From positions 1 to 64,000 of the forward strand of contig JASJAR010000006.1 in assembly GCA_030066905.1 (NCBI GenBank): DNA of 64,000 bases, written 5' to 3'. Made by a program: the position numbers and the translations under genes. This document shows, one piece after another, positions 36,353 through 45,339 of the stretch; the first letter of the stretch is position 1; each line of letters begins with the position of its first letter. This DNA comes from Paracoccaceae bacterium (GTDB lineage Bacteria > Pseudomonadota > Alphaproteobacteria > Rhodobacterales > Rhodobacteraceae). The notes under the pieces were generated by a model that saw only the letters and a list, made by a program, of their open reading frames with translations, made no database searches and was not told where the DNA came from.

Positions 36353-37513
36353 TCAGCTGATATAGGGCATCGGGTCGACGCTCTCGAACCCTTCGCGCAC
36401 CTCGAAGTGGAGCATCGCCGGGTCACCCTCCCGCACCGTGCCGAGCTTCTGCCCCCGGGCGACGCTGTCGCCCTTTTCCACGGCGACGTTCTCGACCCCG
36501 GCATAGACCGTCAGGAGGTTGCCGGCATGGCGCACCACGATGATGGGAACCTGGTCGGTGTCCCGGGTGATCGCGGCGACGGTTCCGGCATCGGCGGCGA
36601 CGACCTCGGAGCCCGCCGCGGCTGAAAAACCGACCCCGTCGGAGGTCCCCTTTTCGTAGCCGCGCGCGATGCGCCCCTGTACCGGCAGCCGCAGCTTGGT
36701 GGTGTCCGAAGCGGCGGTCCGGGTGTCCTCCAGCGCCGGCGCCGGGGGTGTCTCGACCCGCGCGGTGTCCTGGGGCCTCGCCTGCGGCAGGGGTTTCGCC
36801 GCCGAGGGCGGGACCGGTGCGGCCGAGCGCTCGCCGGGGCGGGCGACCTCGGGCTCGAGCGCCGCGACCCGGGTCGGGGCGGGAGGGATCAGCAGGAACT
36901 GGCCTTCGCGCACCGCAAGATCGGGGCCGAGCCCGTTCCAGTCGGCAAGGCTCGCCACCGGCACGTCGTAGGCCCGCGCGATGGAATAGGCGGTTTCTCC
37001 GTCGCTCACCCGGTGACGCTGCGGCTCGCGGCCGGTCGGGGCGAGAACCTGCGCCCCTGACGGCGCCTCGGCCCTGTCGATGGCCGCCCCCGCAAGACCG
37101 GTTACATCGACCTCGCCCGCCGGCAGGATCGGCCCCGTGGCGATGGCCCCCGTCGCCGGGGAAGGCTCGGCCACCCGGACCGGCAACACGATTGCCTCGC
37201 CGCCGCGCAAGGCGACATTGACCGGCAGCCCGTTGTAGCGCGCCAGTTCACCGCCATCGATCCCGAGCCTTGTGCCCACGTCGCCCACCGTCTCGCCGGG
37301 GTTCGCCACGACGACCTGGTAGGTCGGATAGGAGATCACCCCGCGGTTGTCCGGCAGGGGCCGGGGCGCCACCGCGCGCTGTGCCGCCGCCGAGGTGTCC
37401 CCCGAAGCCGGCGTGCGCAGGTCGAGATCGAGCCCGCCCTCGCTGCATGCCGCCGCCAAAAGGAGCGCCGCGAGAGACGCCCCGGTCTTCCATCCCGTCA
37501 TCGACCGTGCCAT
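36353..37513 (-). CDS. nlpD: NlpD-like murein hydrolase activator (LysM x2 + degenerate LytM)
   Basis: 386 residues. Lipoprotein signal ASLAALLLAAACSEG, two LysM domains (about residues 64-113 and 167-212), a Pro-rich linker and a C-terminal M23/LytM domain (about 272-386). Three of the four LytM zinc ligands are missing: HxxxD reads SDGVGF, the YAH position reads YAG, and only LHFEVR retains its His. This matches NlpD/EnvC-type activators that regulate amidases rather than cutting peptidoglycan. Order surE-pcm-nlpD supports the call. Confidence 0.85.
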   Translation of the reverse strand: MARSMTGWKTGASLAALLLAAACSEGGLDLDLRTPASGDTSAAAQRAVAPRPLPDNRGVISYPTYQVVVANPGETVGDVGTRLGIDGGELARYNGLPVNVALRGGEAIVLPVRVAEPSPATGAIATGPILPAGEVDVTGLAGAAIDRAEAPSGAQVLAPTGREPQRHRVSDGETAYSIARAYDVPVASLADWNGLGPDLAVREGQFLLIPPAPTRVAALEPEVARPGERSAAPVPPSAAKPLPQARPQDTARVETPPAPALEDTRTAASDTTKLRLPVQGRIARGYEKGTSDGVGFSAAAGSEVVAADAGTVAAITRDTDQVPIIVVRHAGNLLTVYAGVENVAVEKGDSVARGQKLGTVREGDPAMLHFEVREGFESVDPMPYIS

Positions 37514-37533
37514 GGCCCAACATCCTCAATATC

Positions 37534-37590
37534 CAAAGACCCCTTGTCGCCGGGGCCTTGTTGCCTGCTCAAGGGACGCCGGGGTCTTTG
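37534..37590 (-). other. Long stem-loop in the pcm-nlpD gap
   Basis: CAAAGACCCC (37534-37543) and GGGGTCTTTG (37581-37590) form a perfect 10-bp stem around a 37-base loop. Located after the pcm stop and 21 bases before the nlpD start codon, it could attenuate read-through or protect mRNA. Confidence 0.55.
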
Positions 37591-37600
37591 CCGCCCCGGT

Positions 37601-38239
37601 CTAATCCTGTCCCAGCCCCTCGACGAGGGGCACGAACCGGACCGGGCGAAGGTCTTCGTATTCATAGCCCCGATCGGTGCGCGTCACCTTGATGAGCTGC
37701 TGCACCTGATCGGATTGCCCGACCGGCAACACCATAATACCGCCAACGGCCAGTTGAGCCAAGAGGGGCCCCGGGGGGTCCTCGGCGGCCGCGGTGACGA
37801 GGATGCGGTCGAAGGGCGCCTGGGCTTCGAGCCCCCGCGAGCCGTCGCCGACAATGGCGGTGATGTTCGAAAGCCCGAGGGCATCGAACACCTCCTGGGC
37901 GGCGGCCACCAGCCGCCGGTGCCGGTCGATCGTGTAGACCCGGCGCGCGAGCTGCGACAGGATCGCGGCTTGGTAGCCCGAGCCCGTACCCACTTCGAGG
38001 ACCTTGTGGCGGGGCTGGACGTCGAGCGCCTGGGTCATCAGCCCCACCACCGAGGGCTGGGAGATTGTCTGGCCGCAGGAGATCGGCAGGGGCGTGTCGT
38101 CGTAGGCGCGGGTCGCGAAAGTGCCGCGCACGAAGGCGCCCCGGTCGATGGCCTCCATCGCCTGGAGCACCCGGCGGTCGGTCACGCCCCGGGAGCGGAC
38201 CGAGAAGAGAAACGCCATCTTGCGCTCGGCCTCGTCCAT
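37601..38239 (-). CDS. pcm: Protein-L-isoaspartate O-methyltransferase
   Basis: 212 residues. Repairs isoaspartyl damage in proteins using S-adenosylmethionine. The SAM motif [19 protein letters not shown] (about residues 79-97), the upstream substrate loop [16 protein letters not shown] and the post-motif VGDGSRG are intact. Its ATG overlaps the surE stop by one base (TGATG), giving tight coupling. Confidence 0.96.
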   Translation of the reverse strand: MDEAERKMAFLFSVRSRGVTDRRVLQAMEAIDRGAFVRGTFATRAYDDTPLPISCGQTISQPSVVGLMTQALDVQPRHKVLEVGTGSGYQAAILSQLARRVYTIDRHRRLVAAAQEVFDALGLSNITAIVGDGSRGLEAQAPFDRILVTAAAEDPPGPLLAQLAVGGIMVLPVGQSDQVQQLIKVTRTDRGYEYEDLRPVRFVPLVEGLGQD

Positions 38240-39042
38240 CAGCCCGCCCCGAAATCCCGGTCGAGCTTCGCCGCGAGCGCGTCGAGCGTTTCATGGGCGG
38301 TCAGGTCGGCCCGGAGCGGGGTGACCGAGATGTAGCCCTCGACATTGACCGCGACATCCGTCCCCGGTGCCGTGGGCAGGTGCTGCGGCCCGCCGGTGAC
38401 CCAGAGAAACATCCGGCCCCCCGGCGAGGTGTGGGGGGCCACACCGAAGCTCGTCTCCGACCGCCAGCCCTGGGCGGCGATCCGCACGCCTTTCACGTCC
38501 GCCGCCGGAACGGGGGGGAAGTTGACGTTGTAGAACACCCCGTAGTCGCGGTCGTGCCAGAGCCCGTCGTCGAGGAGCGCGCGGACGAGGCCGGCCCCGT
38601 GCGCGCGGGCCGCCTCGAACGGGTCCTCGCGCGACGCGTTTTCGGGCCCGTAGAACTGCGACAGCGCGATCGAGGGGATGCCCTGGAGTGCGCCCTCCAT
38701 CGCCCCGCCGACGGTCCCCGAATAGACGACGTTTTCGCCCGAATTGTTGCCCCGGTTGACGCCGGAAAGCACGAGGTCGGGCTTTGCGTCCTTCATCACT
38801 TCGTGGATGCCTGCGAGCACGCAATCGGCCGGTGAGCCCTCGGCGACGAAGCGGCGCTCGGACATCTCGGCGAGCATCGTGGGGTGGGTGTAGCTGATGC
38901 AATGGCCGACCCCCGATTGCTCGAAGGCCGGTGCCACGGTCCAGACCGCGCCACCCGCGCCGGCGATCTCTGCGGCAATGGCTTCGAGCACCTGCAATCC
39001 GGGCGCATTGATGCCGTCGTCGTTGGTGATGAGGATGCGCAT
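38239..39042 (-). CDS. surE: 5'/3'-nucleotidase SurE
   Basis: 267 residues. Stress-survival nucleoside monophosphatase. The N-terminus [15 protein letters not shown] carries the catalytic Asp pair, and [28 protein letters not shown] is the phosphate-binding signature. It forms an operon with pcm (overlap) and probably nlpD. Confidence 0.97.
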   Translation of the reverse strand: MRILITNDDGINAPGLQVLEAIAAEIAGAGGAVWTVAPAFEQSGVGHCISYTHPTMLAEMSERRFVAEGSPADCVLAGIHEVMKDAKPDLVLSGVNRGNNSGENVVYSGTVGGAMEGALQGIPSIALSQFYGPENASREDPFEAARAHGAGLVRALLDDGLWHDRDYGVFYNVNFPPVPAADVKGVRIAAQGWRSETSFGVAPHTSPGGRMFLWVTGGPQHLPTAPGTDVAVNVEGYISVTPLRADLTAHETLDALAAKLDRDFGAG

Positions 39043-39129
39043 CGGTGGTCCCCCGGGGTTGCGCCTTCCTAGGCGAGGCCGGGCGCGGCGGCAAGCGGGC
39101 GGCGGTTTCCAAGCGCGGAAACCGAACCT

Positions 39130-39149
39130 GGAGAACGCGGGCGTTCTCC
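39130..39149 (-). terminator. Hairpin downstream of the minus-strand SDR gene
   Basis: GGAGAACGC-GG-GCGTTCTCC: perfect 9-bp stem 7 bases after the SDR stop codon, before the surE start region. Likely terminator, without a T-tract. Confidence 0.5.
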
Positions 39150-39155
39150 GCCCCC

Positions 39156-39797
39156 TCAGCCGGTGATGTCGGGCAGAAGCCGCCGGGCTTCGGTGCCGGG
39201 GTCGGCGAGCGGGCCGCGGTCTTCGCCAGGGAAAAACCGGGCGCGCACGGCGGTGGGCATCGGCGCCGGGGTCAGGATCGCGACCTTGGGGCCCGTCCGC
39301 TCTGTCTCCGCCGCCCAGGAGTGCGCAAGCGCGATCTGAGCGGCCTTCGCAGCCCCGTAGACCGAGAAGAACTTCTGCCCCGCGCGCGGGTCGTCGAAGA
39401 ACACCGCGCGTCCGTCGGCGGCCAGAAGCGCGCCGACCATGCGGATGAGCCGCTGGGTCGCGGTGACGGTGACGGCGAAGGTCTTGTCGAAATCCTTCGC
39501 CGCCGCATGGGGGGCGGGCGACAGGGGCGGGGCATGGACGGCCGTGTGCACCCAGAGCGCGGCCGGCCCCCAGCGGTCATGGACCGAGCGGCAAAGATGG
39601 GCGACGGCCCCTTCGTCGGTGATGTCGATGGGGGCGAGCGTCGCCGCGCCGCCCTTGGCCTTGATCCGGTCGTCGAGCTCTTCGAGCCCGCCCACGGTGC
39701 GGGCCACGGCGACGACATGGTACTCCGGCGCCAGCGCCTCGGCGAGGGCCGCGCCGAGGCCGCGCGAGGCGCCGGTCACGAGTGCGATTTTCGTCAT
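39156..39797 (-). CDS. SDR family NAD(P)-dependent oxidoreductase
   Basis: 213 residues, short for an SDR. Cofactor motif [15 protein letters not shown] at the N-terminus and active-site YGAAKAA (YxxxK) are present. The residue expected to be the catalytic Ser falls in a DDPRAGQKF stretch with no clear Ser, and the segment after strand beta-6 is short. The NAG motif is replaced by HTAVHAPP. A redox function is plausible but the substrate is unknown. It follows DUF2199 on the same strand. Confidence 0.85.
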   Translation of the reverse strand: MTKIALVTGASRGLGAALAEALAPEYHVVAVARTVGGLEELDDRIKAKGGAATLAPIDITDEGAVAHLCRSVHDRWGPAALWVHTAVHAPPLSPAPHAAAKDFDKTFAVTVTATQRLIRMVGALLAADGRAVFFDDPRAGQKFFSVYGAAKAAQIALAHSWAAETERTGPKVAILTPAPMPTAVRARFFPGEDRGPLADPGTEARRLLPDITG

Positions 39798-39828
39798 CGG
39801 CGCCCCATGCCGCGCTGGGCCGCGCGCG

Positions 39829-40410
39829 TCAAGCGTCCATCAGATGGGGCCGGATGTCCTGACCGGCGGCAGCGTAGATGTCGAGCAGGTGATCGAAGCT
39901 AATCCCTTGTTCCTGCCAAACCGCCAGCGGATGCCCGTCATGGACGAAGAGGGCCGGGCGTTTGGACGGGTCCTCATGGGGGATGAGGTCGCAGGGCAAC
40001 CAATCGTCCATCTCGACGCCGGGGAGCTTGTTCATCAGCCAGGCAAAGCAGCCCTCGAAGTCCGAAAAGCCGTCGGCCTGGCAGGCCGCGATCCAACGGT
40101 CGAAGTTCTCGGGGTTGACCGACCCCCACGGCCCAAAAGCGAACGTTTGATCGGAGCCCTTGATCGGCAGGGGCAGCAACGCCCGGATGAACCGGTGGGG
40201 GCCGATTGAACAGAGATCGCTCGTCAGCCTGTCATCGCCGACCTCGAAGCTCTCCATACCCCGTTCGGCCCGATTGCCATGGGGCCAGGGGTCGGGGTGG
40301 TCATAGCCCAGATCGAACACGCCCTGAAACACCCGGCCACAGCAGGGGCAGGGGCTGTCTTTGTCATTGAACCGCAGCCAACGGGGGTCGGTGGAGAGGT
40401 CGTCGGTCAT
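39829..40410 (-). CDS. DUF2199 family protein
   Basis: 193 residues from ATG 40410. The zinc-ribbon-like CPCCGRVFQGVFDLGYDHPDPW at the N-terminus and FAFGPWGSVNPENFDRW in the middle are the DUF2199 hallmarks. Function unknown. It starts 8 bases after the purF stop, so it is probably transcribed with purF. The frame is open upstream inside purF, but the ATG at 40410 begins just before the conserved region. Confidence 0.85.
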   Translation of the reverse strand: MTDDLSTDPRWLRFNDKDSPCPCCGRVFQGVFDLGYDHPDPWPHGNRAERGMESFEVGDDRLTSDLCSIGPHRFIRALLPLPIKGSDQTFAFGPWGSVNPENFDRWIAACQADGFSDFEGCFAWLMNKLPGVEMDDWLPCDLIPHEDPSKRPALFVHDGHPLAVWQEQGISFDHLLDIYAAAGQDIRPHLMDA

Positions 40411-40418
40411 CGCGGGGC

Positions 40419-41903
40419 CTATTCGGCGGCCTTCAGCGTGAAGCCCTTCTCGATCATGTCCGCCGGTTCCACCGGGTACTCGCCCGAAAAACAGGCATCG
40501 CAATAGGCAGGGCGCGCCGGGTCGCGGCCCTTGGCCTCGCCCACCGCCCGGTAGAGCCCGTCGAGCGAAATGAACCGCAAGGAATCGACGCCGAGATGCT
40601 CGCGCATCTCCTCTTCGGACATGGTCGCGGCCAGAAGCTTCTCACGGTGCGGCGTGTCGACCCCGTAAAAACAGGGCCAGGCGGTCGGCGGGGAGGCAAT
40701 GCGGAAATGCACCTCCGCCGCACCGGCATCGAGGATCATCTCCTTGATCTTCCGGCTCGTCGTCCCCCGCACCACGCTATCATCGACCAAAATCACCCGC
40801 TTGCCGCGAATGAGTGCGCGGTTGACGTTGAGCTTCAGCCGCACCCCCATGTTGCGGATCTGCTCGGTCGGCTCGATGAACGTGCGCCCCATATATTGGT
40901 TGCGGATGATCCCCATCGCGTAAGGGATGCCGCTTTCTTGGGAGTACCCGATCGCCGCCGGCGTGCCGCTGTCGGGTACCGGGCAGACGAGGTCGGCCTC
41001 GACGGGCGCCTCCTTGGCCAATTCGCGGCCAATCGCGGCCCTTGTCGTATAGACCGACTGGCCGCCGAGGATGCTGTCGGGCCGCGAGAAGTAGACGTGT
41101 TCGAAGATGCAAAAGCGGGGGGCGGCGGCGGCGAAAGGACGGTGGGAGGTGAGTTCGCCGTGCTCGATCACCACCATCTCCCCGGGCTCCACCTCGCGGA
41201 CGAACTCCGCCCCGATGATGTCGAGCGCGCATGTCTCCGACGAGAGCGCCCAGCCGTCCCCGACCTTGCCGAGCACCAGGGGCCGCACGCCCAGTGGGTC
41301 GCGCACGCCGATGAGCTTCGTCCGCGTCATCGCGACGATGGAAAAGGCGCCCTCGACCCGGCGCAGCGCGTCCTTCATCCGCTCGGGCACCGTGCGCTGA
41401 ATGGAGCGGGCCATCAGGTGGATGATGCACTCGGTGTCCGAGCCCGACTGGAAGATCGAGCCTCGCTCAATGAGTTCGCGCCGCAGCGCCTCGGCATTGG
41501 TGATGTTCCCGTTATGGGAAATCGCCGCGCCCCCCATGGAAAACTCGCCGAAAAAGGGCTGGACGTCGCGGATCTGCGTCTGGCCCTTCTTGCCGGTCGT
41601 CGAATAGCGCACATGGCCGATGGCCAAGGGCCCCGGCAGGCTCTCCATCAGCGAGGCGGAGGTGAAATTGTCGCGCACATAGCCCATCCGGCGGACGCTG
41701 TGGAAGCCGTCTGCCGGGTCGTGGCTGACGATCCCGGCCGCCTCCTGGCCCCGGTGCTGGAGCGCGTGGAGCCCCAGCGCCACGAAATTGGCAGCCTCGG
41801 CCACGCCGATCACGCCGAAGACACCGCATTCCTCGCGGAGCTTGTCGTCGTCGAAAGGGTCGGTGGTCAGTGTCGCGCGGGCGGGGTCCGGCAGGGCGCT
41901 CAT
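40419..41903 (-). CDS. purF: Amidophosphoribosyltransferase
   Basis: 494 residues. First committed step of de novo purine synthesis, transferring the amide of Gln to PRPP. After a propeptide-like leader, the catalytic Cys lies in EECGVFGV, which would become the mature N-terminus after cleavage. The glutaminase domain continues with HALQHRGQEAAGI and RYSTTG; the PRPP loop is VILVDDSVVRGTT. Upstream is a sigma-70-like promoter (41939-41967). The downstream DUF2199 gene likely shares the transcript. Confidence 0.97.
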   Translation of the reverse strand: MSALPDPARATLTTDPFDDDKLREECGVFGVIGVAEAANFVALGLHALQHRGQEAAGIVSHDPADGFHSVRRMGYVRDNFTSASLMESLPGPLAIGHVRYSTTGKKGQTQIRDVQPFFGEFSMGGAAISHNGNITNAEALRRELIERGSIFQSGSDTECIIHLMARSIQRTVPERMKDALRRVEGAFSIVAMTRTKLIGVRDPLGVRPLVLGKVGDGWALSSETCALDIIGAEFVREVEPGEMVVIEHGELTSHRPFAAAAPRFCIFEHVYFSRPDSILGGQSVYTTRAAIGRELAKEAPVEADLVCPVPDSGTPAAIGYSQESGIPYAMGIIRNQYMGRTFIEPTEQIRNMGVRLKLNVNRALIRGKRVILVDDSVVRGTTSRKIKEMILDAGAAEVHFRIASPPTAWPCFYGVDTPHREKLLAATMSEEEMREHLGVDSLRFISLDGLYRAVGEAKGRDPARPAYCDACFSGEYPVEPADMIEKGFTLKAAE

Positions 41904-41938
41904 GGGCGATCCGATCCGTCTGGTGGCAGCCGGGTTAA

Positions 41939-41967
41939 CACATAAGCCGCAGGGGCACCGGTGTCAC
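41939..41967 (-). promoter_or_regulatory. Predicted purF promoter
   Basis: On the minus strand, GTGACA (41967-41962) and TATGTG (41944-41939) are separated by exactly 17 bases. The -35 element is half of a direct repeat CGTGACA-TTGG-CGTGACA, which may mark an activator or repressor site. The expected transcript start is about 30 bases before the ATG. Confidence 0.45.
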
Positions 41968-42014
41968 GCCAATGTCACGGGATATCGCCTGCGCCCCCTG
42001 GCGTGCCATGCCCC

Positions 42015-42593
42015 TCAGATGTCGCTGCCGGCTTCTGCGGCCGCCTCGCAATTCGCGATCAGTTCCTCGTAGCGCCCGACGATCCATTGCGGGGCTTCCT
42101 CGGGGATGGCGTCATTGATGCGGTCTTGCAACTCCGCAAACAGCAGCGCGGTGCGGCTTTCATCGACCATCGGGATCGGGTCGCCGATCACCAGCCGGTC
42201 ATAGACGACGAGGGCGACGATGACGAGCAGCAGGCCGCGGGCGACGCCGAAGAGGAACCCAAGGCCCTGATCGACCCCGGAAACGGCCGAGTTCTGCACC
42301 GCCGAGGAAAAGAGCGGCGTAAAGAGCGAAACGACGATCAGCGCCACCGCGAAGACGAGCGCGAAGGCGAGGATCATCGCCAGTTCGCAATTGCCGCCGA
42401 GGAACCCGTCGATGACGGGGATTTCCTTCACGAGCGGCTCGACGGAGGGGGCGAAGAAGAACGCCGCGATCGCCGCGACGATCCAGCCGCCGATGGCGAG
42501 GGCCTCGCGCACGAAGCCCCGGGAATAGGCCAGCACCGCCGACAGCACGACGACAATGGCCACGATCCCGTCTACCAGGGTGAAACCTTCCAT
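42015..42593 (-). CDS. cvpA: CvpA family membrane protein
   Basis: 192 residues with four predicted helices. The N-terminal motif DGIVAIVVVLSAVLAYSRGFVREAL is diagnostic of the CvpA (colicin V production) family. It lies upstream of purF, as in many bacteria, and 17 bases downstream of radA. Membrane protein linked to envelope function and purine operon context; precise role unsettled. Confidence 0.93.
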   Translation of the reverse strand: MEGFTLVDGIVAIVVVLSAVLAYSRGFVREALAIGGWIVAAIAAFFFAPSVEPLVKEIPVIDGFLGGNCELAMILAFALVFAVALIVVSLFTPLFSSAVQNSAVSGVDQGLGFLFGVARGLLLVIVALVVYDRLVIGDPIPMVDESRTALLFAELQDRINDAIPEEAPQWIVGRYEELIANCEAAAEAGSDI

Positions 42594-42610
42594 TCCTGCC
42601 TCCCGCCGCC

Positions 42611-43972
42611 TTATCCGGCGCCGAACATGTCTCCGACGAGCCCTGCGAGATCGGGAAGTTCACGGACCCCGACACCGCTGTCGCCTGTTTTCGAACGCTC
42701 CGGCACGAAAGCCGCCTTGAAGCCGAGTTTTTCGGCCTCCTTGAGGCGTGTCTCCGTCTGCCCCACCGGGCGCAGGGCCCCTGATAGGCTGATTTCGCCG
42801 AAAATGACAGTGCCCGAGGGGAGGGCGATATCCTCGCGGGCGGAGAGTAGCGCAGCGGCCACAGCGAGGTCGGCGGCCGGTTCGGCGATCCTGAGCCCAC
42901 CTGCGACGTTGAGATAAACGTCGAGGCCGGCAAACGGGATGCCGCAGCGGGCTTCGAGCACGGCGAGGATCATCGCCAGCCGCCCCCCGTCCCAGCCGAC
43001 GACCGAGCGGCGCGCCTGGCCGGCTGGTGCGGGCGAGACGAGGGCCTGGAACTCCGACAAAAGCGGCCGGGTGCCCTCGATGCCGGCGAAGACAACCGTT
43101 CCGGGGGCGGGGCGCTCGCGGTCGCCGAGAAACAGCGCCGAGGGGTTCTGGACCTCCGTGAGGCCATCCCCGGTCATCTCGAAAACGCCGATTTCGTCGG
43201 CGGGCCCGAAGCGGTTCTTCACCGCGCGCAGGATGCGGAACTGGTGGCCCCGCTCGCCTTCGAAATAAAGCACCGTGTCGACCATGTGCTCGACGACCCT
43301 CGGCCCCGCGATCTGACCCTCCTTCGTGACATGGCCCACAAGGATCACCGCCGCACCCCTCGATTTGGCGAAGCGCACAAGCTCGTGGGCGGCGGCGCGT
43401 ACCTGGGAGACCGAGCCTGGCGCGCTTTCCACCGTGTCGAGCCACATCGTCTGGACCGAGTCGATCACCACAAGCCCCGGCGCCTCGGCTTCAAGCGTGG
43501 TGAGGATGTTGCGGAGGTTGGTCTCGGCCGCCAGCATCACCGGGGCTTCGGCGAGCCCCAGCCGGGCGGCGCGCATCCGCACCTGGGCGGTGGCCTCCTC
43601 GCCGGAGATGTAGGCCACCTTCAGCCCCGCAGCGCCGAACCGCGCGGCGGCCTGGAGGAGCAAGGTCGATTTCCCGATCCCGGGGTCGCCGCCCACAAGC
43701 ACTGCCGAGCCCGGCACGAGCCCGCCGCCGAGCACCCGGTCGAGCTCACCGAGGCCCGAGCCCGCGCGGCGCACCGGCGCTTCGGTGCCCGACAGCGCGC
43801 TGAGCCTGACCGCCGCGCCGCGCCGCGCCCCGAGGGCGGCCTTGCCCGGTCCGGTGGAGAGCGGCACGTCCTCGGTGATGGTGTTCCATTCGCCGCAGGC
43901 GTCGCAGCGCCCGGACCATTTGGAGTAGACCGCGCCGCAAGCGTTGCAGGAAAAGGCCGCCTCTTTCGCCAT
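42611..43972 (-). CDS. radA: DNA repair protein RadA
   Basis: 453 residues. RecA-like ATPase promoting branch migration in recombination. N-terminal C4 zinc finger (CNACGAVYSKWSGRCDACGEW), Walker A GGDPGIGKSTLLLQ, the RadA-specific KNRFG motif and a C-terminal Lon-like domain (LDVYLNVAGGLRI ... GEISLSGALRPV) are all present. Co-directional with cvpA and purF. Confidence 0.97.
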   Translation of the reverse strand: MAKEAAFSCNACGAVYSKWSGRCDACGEWNTITEDVPLSTGPGKAALGARRGAAVRLSALSGTEAPVRRAGSGLGELDRVLGGGLVPGSAVLVGGDPGIGKSTLLLQAAARFGAAGLKVAYISGEEATAQVRMRAARLGLAEAPVMLAAETNLRNILTTLEAEAPGLVVIDSVQTMWLDTVESAPGSVSQVRAAAHELVRFAKSRGAAVILVGHVTKEGQIAGPRVVEHMVDTVLYFEGERGHQFRILRAVKNRFGPADEIGVFEMTGDGLTEVQNPSALFLGDRERPAPGTVVFAGIEGTRPLLSEFQALVSPAPAGQARRSVVGWDGGRLAMILAVLEARCGIPFAGLDVYLNVAGGLRIAEPAADLAVAAALLSAREDIALPSGTVIFGEISLSGALRPVGQTETRLKEAEKLGFKAAFVPERSKTGDSGVGVRELPDLAGLVGDMFGAG

Positions 43973-44010
43973 GGCCTTTCATGGCGCGGGGCGCACGGCC
44001 CCGCAAGTCG

Positions 44011-44769
44011 CTACTCGGCGGCGAGCCTCAGGCGCGGTTCGGGTTCGGGCCGGGGGGCGGGCGCGTCGATCTCGCGCCAGAGCCCGTCGAGTTCCTCACG
44101 CAAGACCGCGATCCGCGACCGCAAGACATCCTCTTCGAGTTCCACGTCGCCAAGCGCGCGGCGGATGTCGCGGGTGACCTCGTGGGCCCGGTCGATCAGA
44201 CCGCCGAGCCGCTCGGCCTCCGCCTGGCGTTCCACGAGCATGGCTTCGGCATGGGCGACCTTTTCGTCCGAGTAGATGTCGGCGAGATCGCGGGCCTCGG
44301 TCGACATCTGTGCGGCCAGTTCCAGAAGCTCGGGCGCGAGGTCCTGAAGGTTCGGATGCCGGCGGAGAAACTCGAACCGCTCGCGCACCGCGTCGAACTC
44401 GCGGGCCATGGTGAAGACGCCGGCCCGGTCCGCGGCATGGGCCGCCCAATAGGCCCGGGTGACGTCCTCCATCCCGACGCGGAAGTCGCGGTGGGCCGCT
44501 TCGAGGCGGCGGATATGGCGCAGCCCCGGCGTCAGGGTCAGAACCGCCAGGAGCAGCACCGCCGCGCCGGTCTGGAGCGCGGGCCCGGCATCGAAGGCCT
44601 CGCCCCCGAGCGTGGCCGGCACCGACAGCATCGGCAGCAGCCCGAGCGCCCCGAGGGCCGTCCAGCCCGCCAGGGCGAGAAGGATCGCCGCAAGCAGCAC
44701 CATGACCGCGCCTTCCAGCACGCCCCGGATGCGGAGAATGGAATCGTTCTTCTGGTCGTCCGGCGTCAT
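44011..44769 (-). CDS. Membrane-anchored coiled-coil protein
   Basis: 252 residues from ATG 44769 (MTPDDQKNDS). Two hydrophobic helices (about residues 19-46 and 66-80) are followed by a long charged helical region (about 90-235) that looks like a coiled coil. It sits just upstream of radA; homologues here are sometimes labelled DNA repair protein by proximity, but I see no DNA-repair motif. The longer in-frame version to 44880 crosses the promoter region and is rejected. Confidence 0.75.
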   Translation of the reverse strand: MTPDDQKNDSILRIRGVLEGAVMVLLAAILLALAGWTALGALGLLPMLSVPATLGGEAFDAGPALQTGAAVLLLAVLTLTPGLRHIRRLEAAHRDFRVGMEDVTRAYWAAHAADRAGVFTMAREFDAVRERFEFLRRHPNLQDLAPELLELAAQMSTEARDLADIYSDEKVAHAEAMLVERQAEAERLGGLIDRAHEVTRDIRRALGDVELEEDVLRSRIAVLREELDGLWREIDAPAPRPEPEPRLRLAAE

Positions 44770-44864
44770 CGCAAAAACCCCACCAAAACTGAAAAAAGGG
44801 CCGGTACTTACAACGTTACGTAGCATGTTTCTCCGCGCCGGTCGCCCAATGGCTGCGAACCAGT

Positions 44865-44880
44865 TTGTTTCCGGAAACAA
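44865..44880. promoter_or_regulatory. Perfect 16-bp palindrome between pqiA and the coiled-coil gene
   Basis: TTGTTTCCGGAAACAA, an uninterrupted palindrome, 96 bases before ATG 44769. It overlaps a second dyad AAACA-ATG-TGTTT (to 44887). This resembles a transcription-factor site, possibly of the LacI type, but the factor is not identified. Confidence 0.5.
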
Positions 44881-44895
44881 TGTGTTTACGCACGC

Positions 44896-45339
44896 TCAAT
44901 CGTTGCGGCTCTTCTCCGCCCAGGACAGCGCCAGGGAGGCGAGGATCGCGAAGGTGAAGAGGTAGAGCCCCCAGGCGGTCTCGACCCGGCCGACGCCGAC
45001 GCCGCGGGCGATGACGATGTAAAGGGCGATGAGGAAGATATCCGCCATCGCCAGCCGCCCCGCCCAGGTGATGTAGGGGAGCGCGGCCCGGGTGACGAGG
45101 CCGAGCTGGACGGCGGCCAGGGCGAGGGTCTTGGCGTATGGCGCGGCGAGGGCCAGAAGGGCGACGAGGGCGGCGAGGAACGGGTCGGTCTCGCGGAGCG
45201 AGAGGAGCCCCGAGATTACGCTGATCTCGTCGAGCCCGAAGATCGGCAGAAGGCCCGCGCGCAGAAGCGGCGCCGTCCAGGCCACCGGAAAGAGCACCAG
45301 AAGCGAGAGGTTGGCGCCGATGAGGAGCGCCCGCGTCAG
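44896..45339 (-). CDS. Paraquat-inducible protein A family membrane protein, CTG start
   Basis: 147 residues. A single four-helix PqiA domain: ANLSLLVLFPVAWTAPLLRAG, GLDEISVISGLLSLRETDPF, LALAAPYAKTLAL and RLAMADIFLIALYIVIARG. No ATG, GTG or TTG starts the conserved region. The only start at the expected place is CTG 45339, which overlaps the upstream stop as CTGA. The in-frame upstream extension is antisense-like and not PqiA-related. It is coupled to the membrane-protein gene before it. Confidence 0.8.
   Translation of the reverse strand: MTRALLIGANLSLLVLFPVAWTAPLLRAGLLPIFGLDEISVISGLLSLRETDPFLAALVALLALAAPYAKTLALAAVQLGLVTRAALPYITWAGRLAMADIFLIALYIVIARGVGVGRVETAWGLYLFTFAILASLALSWAEKSRND

Noticed and set aside
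44011..44769. DNA repair function for the coiled-coil membrane protein
   Set aside because: The label rests only on adjacency to radA; the protein has two membrane helices and a coiled coil but no nuclease, helicase or DNA-binding motif.
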